From the NCBI GenBank assembly GCA_902630355.1, contig CACOUL010000009.1, positions 1 to 64,000 on the forward strand: a stretch of 64,000 nucleotides of DNA, written 5' to 3'. Below the pieces are notes generated by a model. It did no database searches. It was not told the DNA's origin and saw only the letters and a program-made list of their open reading frames with translations. The translations under genes were made by a program, and so were the position numbers. Below, piece after piece: positions 15,807 through 25,300 of the stretch. Each line of letters opens with the position of its first letter. The first letter of the stretch is position 1. The stretch is from Planctomycetaceae bacterium. GTDB lineage: Bacteria; Planctomycetota; Planctomycetia; Pirellulales; UBA7805.

Positions 15807-18800
15807 GTGGCCGGTTGTTCCGTGCGATTCTGCCGAACGATTGAGTGTGACACCGTGTGGCGCCGTGTATCCAGATTGGATTTCCGATCCCCTCGCTCGA
15901 GATGCGCTTGGAGCGGATTTTTTACTTCGCTCAGTTGCACGCTCCTCTTCATCTCTACCCTGTGGATCTCTACGCTGTGGCCGCCCGCGCTGTTGGTCGC
16001 CGCGCCCCCCTCGCCCGCGACTCCCGACGCCACCAAACCGGTTGCGGTGAGTCCAGCGGAGATCGACCCTCAGGAGCGGCTAAGGCGTGAGGCACCTCGA
16101 GAAATCGGTCCGGAAATCTACTACATTCCGGATGCCCGAGGCCGTTTGCGGCCTGCGGTCCTCAACGAGTTGACGTTCGAGGAGTTTAAACGCCTTTTGG
16201 GCCGACGAGCGTCGCAACGCGGTCTGCCGCCCCAGTATGTGCTTACTGAACTCGATGTGACTGCCGATGCGGGCAACGATACGGCAGACTTGAAGATTTC
16301 AATCCGCATTTTGAATCGTGCCAGTGCGGATGATGCATGGGTTCCGATTCCGCTCAAGATGGGCTCCCTTATTTTTTCTCCGGATCGCCCGGCACTCTAC
16401 GAAGGGGAGGGAGACTTCTACATCAATTACGATACGGATCGGGAGGGCTATGTGATCTGGTTGCGTGGCGGGAAGGAACAGCCGCATCGCTTTACGCTGC
16501 AGGGCAAGGTCTTACTGCAGCGCGTCGGCAGCGAGAGGCAACTCAAGTTGCGTATTCCTCGCGCCACCCAATCGGCCTTCGAGCTACGGATACCACAGGC
16601 CGACCAGTCGGTTCGCCTGCTCTCCGGGGGTAGCATCGGGGAGGTGCAGGAGAGCGAGGGTGAGACCCGGGCCCGCCTGGAGGGCATCGCGGGTGAAATG
16701 CAATTGGCCTGGAGGCCTGCTTTGGTCCGCAACGCACCGCGGATGCAGGCGCTCGACGTGGCCGGTCGCCAAAGAATTGAGATGGATGGTGGACAGATCC
16801 GCACGGAAGCCGTTCTGCGGATCCAGAGTTTTGCCGGTCCGTTTGATCGCTTTCGCGTGAAGTTGCCACCGGAGTCGCGGTTGCTGAGAGAGAGCGCTGA
16901 GGGATACTCAATCCAGATCAATGAGCAAGAGGGTGACGCGGGCGAGAGTGGTTGGGTCGACGTAAAGCTGAATCAACGTACGAAAGGCCCGGTTGAGATT
17001 CGACTTGCATCTCAGCAGATACGGGATCTCTCTCGACCGGAGGAGACGACTGAATTGGCGGGATTCGATGTCGAGGGATCGATTCGGCAATCGGGACGAA
17101 TCGATGTGTTTGTCACCGGCGATTGGCAAGTGCGCTGGAGTAACGACGAGAATACTCGTTTTGATATTCGCCGTGTCGATGCCCCCTCCGATCTGCCGCT
17201 TACGTCAGATTGGGCAGCCAGTTTCGAATATTATCGGCAACCGTATTCGTTGAAGGCAGAAATTGAGCCACCCAATACCGAAGTGGCAGTCGAGCCCGAA
17301 TTGTATTTCGACATTGAGAAAGACCGAGTGGTACTCGATGCGAGATTTAAATACCAGATTCGTGGCGCGCGCGTTTTCGATCTCCATATCGATATGAAAG
17401 ACTGGAGCGTGCTTCCCGGTGGCATCGGCCCGGTTGAGCGTATCGATAGCAGTGGGCTGAGAGTCAATGACGATGGTCAGTTAACGATCCCTTTTCAGCG
17501 GTCGGTCGGGGGTGATTTCGAAATATCGGTGCGTGCAGAGAGAGCCCTTGCTTCAGATGCTGACGTATTAACTTTGCCACTGCCGCAACCTCAAGCGGAC
17601 CGCCTCGATGCTACCGTCGTGGCGATCAGTCCGGCTGACGATGTAGAGTTCATCCCGCGCGAGGGAGGACAATTGCAAGATCGCGTTCCATCGGGAGCCA
17701 AAGCAAGATTCGATGTCAGGCAACAGGAGCCCTTGTTTTATCTCTTCGAGCGGGGTGAAGAGGTACCCACGGCGATGACCGGTGATATTCGATTTCGGCA
17801 GCGTGAGATTAGTTCGCAAGTGAAAAGTCGCATTCGACTCTCCGCAAAAGAAATGGAAGTTGAACAAACGCTTCGATTTGATGTTCGATATCAGCGGATC
17901 GATTCGATTTCACTCCTGGTGCCGAAGGAATTGCTCGGCGAGGCTGATCTGATCCGCCGTGGGGGCAAATCGCTGCCGCTGTTGGTGGTGGATGAGGATC
18001 TGTCAGCTGAAGTTTCCCAGGTGCGTGTTCCGCTAGAGAATGCGATCGGTGAGGTGGTGCTCGACGTCGCCTATCGACGGGAGGCCGATGCATTGGAACC
18101 TGGCACCCTTTCGTCGATGACCACACCGCTTGTGATGCCCGCGGAGGGGACGCTCGAGGAGAATGAACTCTTGTTGGAGTCGGCCGAGGGAATGGAAATG
18201 GATTTGATCGGCGAAGCGTGGGAACCGGTCGATAGCTCGGATGGCGCGGTTGCGGGAGAGGTTGACTTTGAAGCCGCTCGCTATCGGATCGAAAAACCGA
18301 TGAGTGAAGTTGTGGTTCTCGCCGGCATGAGCGAAGACTCGCTCAGCCGACAAATTACGGTGCGGCGTGGTTTTTTGCAGACGTGGCTTACGCCGCAATC
18401 CCGATATGATCGTGTCACGCTGTTGCTGGACAACCGAGCGGCGTTTTTCGATTTCGAATTTCCGGAGGATGTTACCAGATCGGGGATCGGTGTCCGACTC
18501 GACCGAGAGCGAGCCGATGTCCGCTGGCTAAGTGGGCGTCGCTTGCGGATTGCGTTGCAGAGCCCGACATCCCACGTTTTGGAAATCGAATGGAAAACGC
18601 CTTCCCGTCCGATGGAAGATAACGCTTTTTTTGGACAGCGTGTTGGCTTGGCGATGCCCGCGTTACCGGACAGTGTGCAATTGCAGCGACCCCTCTACTG
18701 GCAAGTGGTACTTCCACAAATGCAACACCTGTTGGCGGGCCCTGCAGAGGCGGTGTCCTACAATGAGTGGCAGTGGCGGCGTGCCGGCTGGCGGCGGATA

Positions 18801-19376
18801 CCATTGGTCGGCGAACGGGAACTCGCTCAGTGGGCCGGTGCCGACGCGAGGCAAAACGATCTCCCCGGTAAATCGCGGTTAGCGACCGCAGGAATCAATC
18901 GCTACCTGTTCCGCCTTCCGGAGTGGCCGCAACAGTTATCGGTCCTGACAATTCCCCGGACCATGCTCGTTCTGATACCGGCAGGAATCGTATTGGCCGC
19001 CGGGATGGCCTGTATCTACATTCCCCGCCTTCGTCGCGGTAAGCTGGCATTTGCGTTGGCGATCGGTTTGTTGGCGGCGGGGCTGCTCTATCCCGAGCCC
19101 GCGGCAATGGTCATTCAGATGGGCTTGTTGGGTCTGGTGCTTACCTTGCTGGCCATCTTCTTACGGAAGATGCTCCGCGGTCGAGGAGTCGAACAGATTA
19201 TTATTGAGCGGACGAGTGGGTCGAGTCATCGTCAGCGGACGACCGAGTTGCATCACTACGAGATGGTGCCGCAAACGACTTCTTCGGTGACTCAGGTCAG
19301 CAGTGGGGAATCGTCTCTGCACGCGGGACCGCTGGAGGCACCGCTCGATGGATCGGTTGCGGAGCCCAAGTCATGA
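15807..19376 (+). CDS. Giant exported/membrane protein A of unknown function, paralogue of the next gene's units
   Basis: Up to 1189 residues. The start is uncertain: GTG codons at 15807, 15822 and 15855 are in frame and none has a clear ribosome-binding site. A hydrophobic segment (CTLLFISTLWISTLWPPALLVA) near residue 45 should act as a signal sequence. The next ~1000 residues are beta-rich and contain repeated sub-modules, approximately at nt 16340-16615, 16840-17150, 17366-17650, 17900-18205 and 18360-18740. Two or three transmembrane helices follow (nt ~18940-19175), then a Ser/Thr-rich tail. The stop overlaps the next gene in ATGA. The same succession of modules and terminal helices occurs in the next protein. 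I know no characterised homologue; a large envelope protein is inferred. Confidence 0.75.
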   Translation: MAGCSVRFCRTIECDTVWRRVSRLDFRSPRSRCAWSGFFTSLSCTLLFISTLWISTLWPPALLVAAPPSPATPDATKPVAVSPAEIDPQERLRREAPREIGPEIYYIPDARGRLRPAVLNELTFEEFKRLLGRRASQRGLPPQYVLTELDVTADAGNDTADLKISIRILNRASADDAWVPIPLKMGSLIFSPDRPALYEGEGDFYINYDTDREGYVIWLRGGKEQPHRFTLQGKVLLQRVGSERQLKLRIPRATQSAFELRIPQADQSVRLLSGGSIGEVQESEGETRARLEGIAGEMQLAWRPALVRNAPRMQALDVAGRQRIEMDGGQIRTEAVLRIQSFAGPFDRFRVKLPPESRLLRESAEGYSIQINEQEGDAGESGWVDVKLNQRTKGPVEIRLASQQIRDLSRPEETTELAGFDVEGSIRQSGRIDVFVTGDWQVRWSNDENTRFDIRRVDAPSDLPLTSDWAASFEYYRQPYSLKAEIEPPNTEVAVEPELYFDIEKDRVVLDARFKYQIRGARVFDLHIDMKDWSVLPGGIGPVERIDSSGLRVNDDGQLTIPFQRSVGGDFEISVRAERALASDADVLTLPLPQPQADRLDATVVAISPADDVEFIPREGGQLQDRVPSGAKARFDVRQQEPLFYLFERGEEVPTAMTGDIRFRQREISSQVKSRIRLSAKEMEVEQTLRFDVRYQRIDSISLLVPKELLGEADLIRRGGKSLPLLVVDEDLSAEVSQVRVPLENAIGEVVLDVAYRREADALEPGTLSSMTTPLVMPAEGTLEENELLLESAEGMEMDLIGEAWEPVDSSDGAVAGEVDFEAARYRIEKPMSEVVVLAGMSEDSLSRQITVRRGFLQTWLTPQSRYDRVTLLLDNRAAFFDFEFPEDVTRSGIGVRLDRERADVRWLSGRRLRIALQSPTSHVLEIEWKTPSRPMEDNAFFGQRVGLAMPALPDSVQLQRPLYWQVVLPQMQHLLAGPAEAVSYNEWQWRRAGWRRIPLVGERELAQWAGADARQNDLPGKSRLATAGINRYLFRLPEWPQQLSVLTIPRTMLVLIPAGIVLAAGMACIYIPRLRRGKLAFALAIGLLAAGLLYPEPAAMVIQMGLLGLVLTLLAIFLRKMLRGRGVEQIIIERTSGSSHRQRTTELHHYEMVPQTTSSVTQVSSGESSLHAGPLEAPLDGSVAEPKS

Positions 19377-22300
19377 TGAGCGTGTGCCGCATTCTTGTTG
19401 TACTCGGTCTTGCTCTCCTTGCAGCGATCCCGTCGGCGACTGTCGCGGAAGAGGCGGAGGGCAGGGGGATCACCTTTCGCAGGGTCTACGTTCCGGCCGA
19501 TCGGTTGAGCGAAGGGCCCTTCGGCAACCGAATATACAAGCCGATCGATGCCGCAGTATTTGAACGTTGGGCAACAGGGATCAAGGCGGGGGCGAAGCCA
19601 CCCCGGATTGGCGATGCCCTCTTCACTGCTGCTCTAGGTGATCAGAATCAATTGACGGGTGAGTTGGCGATGAAGATTGAATCGCCGGCAGGCGAACTTG
19701 CCGCGATGCCCCTGGAGCCTTGTAACCTCGCGCTCGGAGATCTGCAGTGGGAGCAGGAGGGGGAAAAAATTCCTGCCCGGATCGGAAGTGATCAGAGTGG
19801 ACGTCTTGTCCTTTTTATTCGTGGATCCGGAACGCTCCACGCCAATTGGTCGCTGCGCGGCAAACGAAATCGGGGTGGTCAGTTGCAATTCAACTTCGAG
19901 GTTCCCGCAAGCGGGACAAAGCAACTCCTTCTCGAATTGCCTCCCGGAACCGAACCCGACGTGAGGGGGGCCCTGATCGACGTGCCGCCGGTAACTGCCG
20001 ACTCAATGCGGCGATGGGAATTGCAGTTGAGCGGAGGGAGTCGCATTCCCCTTCAGATTTCCCGCAGTGTTTCCGATTCGGGCGAGAAGCGATTGGATTT
20101 GCTCACGCAATCGCGGTCTTACGATTTTCGCATCGATCGCATGCAACTCGATCAGGAATTGTCGTTGAGCGTGTACCGCAAGCCGATCAGGCGACTGTCG
20201 CTGGCGATCGATCCGGAGTTGCGGCTCGTTGAGGCGTTTGTGGGTGAGGAGCCCATTGAATGGCTCGAGCAATCTTCGGCCGATTCGGAGCAGCAAAAGG
20301 TGGTTCTCCTGTTCCCGGAACCGGTTGCGGGCAACGATCGGATCGTGCGGATTCGGGCGATTGCTTCACCGGTTTTTGATGCAATGTGGAGACTTCCGCG
20401 GGTCACTCTCGAGGATCTTTCCTGGCAAGAGGGCACCACGACGCTCCTTGTTTCGGCACCTCTCGTCACCGAGCGGCTGGAACTCTTCGGGTGTCAGCAA
20501 CTCCGGGCCGGGCGGGTTCCGGGCCGGGAAGGCGCAGAGGTTTTTGAACTACAGGACCATGGTCCGGATGCCGGCGCAGAGGTGGTTCTGGCACTTTCGT
20601 CAGGCGAGGGAACGGTTGATTGTGTGACCACGTATACGGTGCGGGAGGGGGCCATCGAAGGCCGTATGGTCTGCGATCTGAGTGTACGGGGTCCTCCGAA
20701 GTTTCAGATACGTGCCCGCGTTCCCGACGCATGGAATATCGAGTCGGTTGTGGCCGACGACTCGGGCGTACTAGCCGGATGGCGACAGGAGAGGGTGGCC
20801 GACGGCAACGTATGTATCCTTTCGCTTCGTCGCGGTATTTCCTCGGCGGCGCCTTTACGGTTTGAGATCACAGGAAGGCGAAGTCGCACCGGGGCACTGG
20901 AGTTGGCCGATTTGCAGATGCTGCAATTCGAAGGATTCCGCCGCAGGAGAGAACTTATCGAGTTTTCCGCGTCTGATCCCTATCGCGTTCGCGTCGACGA
21001 CCGCAACGCGGTCCCGCGACTCACCTTGGATCAGCTCGGGAGCGGGGACCGTGAAAGGGTCGAGGAGAATTTCTCCTTCAAAAAGCGAGATGCGGAGGAG
21101 GAGGGCCGATTGCCCGAGGATTTGGTTGCGGAAGATTCCGGCGAGGCAGTTTCCGGCGAAGCGGGGTCGCGCATCTGGTATGACACCTCCGACAATCAAT
21201 CGTTTTCGGTCCGACTGGAAAAACCGGTCCCCCGGTTTTCCGTAGAAACCCGGATTGAAGCCCAAGTAAGCAACCGGAATTTGAACGAACAGTGCGTGCT
21301 GGAGTGCACGCCTCAACAGAGCAGTATCGATTCGATGCAGGTCGTGTTCTCCCAGAAAAGGGACTCGCCGATTCGCTGTTCGGTAATCGACCACCAGGGT
21401 GTCGTTCTCGATGGAGTACGAGCGGTGAAGAGTGAGGTAAAAGAACGAACGGCGGGGGATACGCGGGAAAGATGGACTTTACGTTGGAACCGCCCTCTGA
21501 GTGCGAAGTTTCAGATTCTCATCGATCGGACGACTCGCTTGGATCAACAGATCGACATCGCTTTAGTGAGTCTGCCGGAGGCGGCAGAGCAGCGGGCCAC
21601 CGCCTCGGTCCTCGGAAGCCAAGGGAATCATATCGCGGTCGCAAATCAGAAATTGAAAGCACTTCCCGTCGAAGAGGGATCGGATTACGCGCGCAATCCG
21701 ATGCAGGCGCGTTTCCGCTACGATCCGGAGCGAGACGTGGATGGTGTCCGTGGCGGACGATTGTCCGTTGTCCGGCGATCGGCGACTGTCGGTTCTGCAC
21801 TCATCTGGCGGGCGATTGCCGAATCCTGGTTTACACCAGAAGGGCAGGGGACCCACAGAATGACCTACTACTTGGAAAACGAAGGTCAGGCATTCTTTAC
21901 GGCGTCGCTCGGTCAGGGCGAGCAATTTGAGAGTGCAGAAGTGGATGGTGTGCAGATTCGGATGCCACCGGTCGGTACGGACGTTCCGCTCGCAATTGCC
22001 TTGCCGGAGGACCAACGCTTTTCGGTTGTCGAGTTGCAGTGGAGTACGCCCGCCGTTACCGGTTATGTGCCTTGGATCCGTAAGGTCCCTTTGCCTTTGC
22101 CCGAGATCGATGTTCCCGTGATCGAGTGGACAAGAGTCGTACATGCGCCGCCCGGTTACGTGACGACCGATGGTTTGACGGGGGTGGGAGCAGATCGCGT
22201 CGGGTTGAGTTGGCAGCAGCGGTTGTTTGGGCCCCTTGCCCGACTCGAGTCGGCCCCTGTTTTCGATCCTTTTGATTCCGAGAGTTGGTCCGCGATTCCG

Positions 22301-25300
22301 CTGGTGACGCAAGATGCCAAGCGGCGGGTGACGAGACGTGCAGAAAAGTTTGTCACTAGGATGGGGATCGTTCTCTCGCAGAATCCGCAGACCGCCTCGT
22401 GGGGTGACCTCGCCCGGCTTGGTGAGTCGGTTTTGGGGGTTGATGACATCACGGGTGAGCGACTGTGGGTCGATGTCGATGCGCTTTCTGCTGTGGGAAT
22501 TGGCCCCGAGACTCCGATTGAAGTACATCAGGCACGAACCCCAGCAAGACTGGCAGCCGAAACGTTGCAAGCCGCAAATCTGGTACTCGCCGCGACGCGG
22601 CAAGGGTGGATTCTATCGACTGCTGCCGCGTTGCAATCGAGCGAATCGGACTGGTTGATTGAGGGAGTGGTTTGCCGGGTACCCGGTACTCGAACCGGTG
22701 ACACGAATTCGGCGTTGCCCTCTTCCGCCTTACCTCTCAAGCGATGGAGAGAGGAAAAGTCAGTGAGCGACTTTCCCTGGCAGCCGGTGTGGCGGGAAGG
22801 ATTTGATTTTGCTGAGCGGCAGGGTGGCTCCACCCTTTATCTGGACCGGTCGCAGACCAACCTTGCATCGGTTCAATTGGTCGACGTGCGATCGCTGCGA
22901 GGTTTGCAGTGGACCCTCTTTACGGTAGTGGCACTTGCGGGCTGCTTGTGGGGTCCTTTCGATTTAAGAAAAGGTTGTCTCGGTTTGTTGTGCCTGGCAG
23001 CCGCAGCCCTCATGTTGCCGGCAACGGTCGCGCCGCTGGCCACCGCGTCGTTTTGTGCTGCAGGTGTGGCTTTTCTCTTTCATCGTTTTGCGCCTTTCGC
23101 AGTCTTTTCCGCAGCAGCGCCCGACCAACGCCCGCATACGGCTCCAGAGGACGCGGTGACCAAGACGATGCGACTCTCCGGGTCGGAGATAAGTTTATTG
23201 TCTCTCGCAGGCATCCTTTTCTTCTCACAAATGGCATCGCACGCGGCGGACCCCTCGAAAGGTTCGGCTGTCGTAGTCATTCCGGTGGATAGTGAAAGTA
23301 AAAAGGGTGGTGACACGTACTATCTCTCCCCCGCTTTGTTCGAGGGGGTCTACGAGGAAAGGTTATCGTCGCCCTCGGTGATTGATTGGTTGCTCACCGG
23401 CGCTCACTACCGAATCGAGTTCGACTGGGAAGAGAATCAAAAGCGATTGGAAGTGGAGCAGTGTACCGCCTCGATACAAGTTGAAGTTGGGCTTCGCGAA
23501 ACGCGCGTGCTTATCCCGATCGCTTCGGAGGATGTCGAACTCGATCAGTGCCGGGTGACGATCGATGGAAAAGTTTATGACGGGATTGAAAGAACGCCTG
23601 AGGGCGCCTTTCTGATTTCGATCGACGAACCGGGTATTTATTTGGTTGAATTTTCTTTTCCGTTACGCGTTGTCGATACGGGAGGGTTGCGACAGGTCCG
23701 GGTTCCCATACCGGCATTGGCAACATCGACGTTAGAAGTCGACTTGCCCGTCGATGCCGTTCCACCTGAGGCCCTCTCAGCACAGGGGGCGACCCGGAGA
23801 GACGAAGTTCGGAATCGACTCCACGTTGACCTCGGAAATACCGATCAACTGGTACTGCAGTGGCGTGAAGGCGCGACTGCAGCAGAAGGCGATGCGGCGG
23901 ATGTGGATCAGTTGATCTGGATGAAAGTGCAACCCGGTGCGGTGGTGGTTGATGCCCGCTTGAAGATTGATTCACGGGATCGACGCAGTCAACGGATACA
24001 AATTGCGACCGACCCGCAACTTCGCCTGCTCTCGCCCCTGCGTGGTGAGGTCGACGGGCAGTCGGTTCCGATCAATCATGTTCGCACCGAACCGGGCGAT
24101 CCTCAGACGATTGAATTGCAGTGGGATAAGGCAGTCGATGGTGAGTTAGAAATCCGCTTACCATTTCTTTGGGCGGGTGTTTCGGGCATGGGGACGGTGC
24201 GTATTCCCCAGTTCGACGTGGTGGGCACTCGCGATTACCGGCGGTGGATTGCCGTTTCCGTCGATCCATCGCTCATCGTCGATCGGGATGCCGTCAGCGG
24301 CGACTCTTTGCTCAAACCGTTATCGATCGCCACGGCGGGAGAAACGTGGAATGTGGCAGGCCAGGCGCCCGACTTCTTTTATCAACAGACGGGAAGTCAG
24401 ACCGACTGGAGTTTGCCGACGCGACTCGAGGACTCCGAAACGGTCGCTTTTGCGAAGGTGGCTCTAGGTATCTCCGACAAGGTGACGGAGGTGGTCGCCG
24501 AATATGATCTTGAAACCACCGACGGACATCGCTGCCAGTATCATATCGATCTCCCCGATCACTTTCAGCCTGAGCGAGTCGAAGTCTTCTCCGAGGGAGT
24601 CGATCGAGTGCTGCGCTGGTCGACGCACGAAGAGTCGGGCGTGAATCAACTCACTCTTTTTCTCGCGGAAGCGGTCCGGGGAATCCAGCAGTTGGTCATC
24701 CACGGACATATGCCCCATTCTGCGGAAAGCCTGCGAGTTCCACGGTTCACAATGAAAGATGTGACGATGCGCGGCGGCCAGATTGCCATTTATCGCGGTC
24801 CTCGCGTTCAGGTCCGGCTGGAGGGAGAGAAGGTCAACTGGCAACGATTGGACGATCCGGTGCCGATGGCCCGGATTCCGAAGAACTTCGGTCGCGCGGT
24901 CGGAGTCTATGAGTTCCCTGTAGATACCTCGGCACCGCAGATTGCCATCGCGCCAAATCCGATCGACGCCGAGGCGATTCAAGTCGTTTCGCTCAACCGG
25001 ATCGACTCGAAATGGATCGTTGACGTCGATTTGAGAATCGAGGTAAAGCGTGGCAGACTCGACACGATCAGGTTACGGATTCCCGATGATTATGCGGGGC
25101 CTTTTCGTCTCGATCCACCTCTTCCCTTTACGATCAAGCCCTTGCCGGGAGGTGCCGGTTCGCTGCTCGAGGTGCATCCGAAAGATGCGATTACCGATGC
25201 GCTGCGATTCTCGCTTCGAGGTCCGCTCGATATCGCGCCGGAGGATCCTGTCCGCTGCCCCATCATCTCAACGCAGGACATCCCGAGGGTCTCCCGATTT

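Noticed and set aside
21563-22603. 346-codon minus-strand frame inside the giant protein B gene
   Set aside because: It is antisense to a well-supported gene, has no coding-like motifs and no ribosome-binding site; long antisense frames are common at this GC content.
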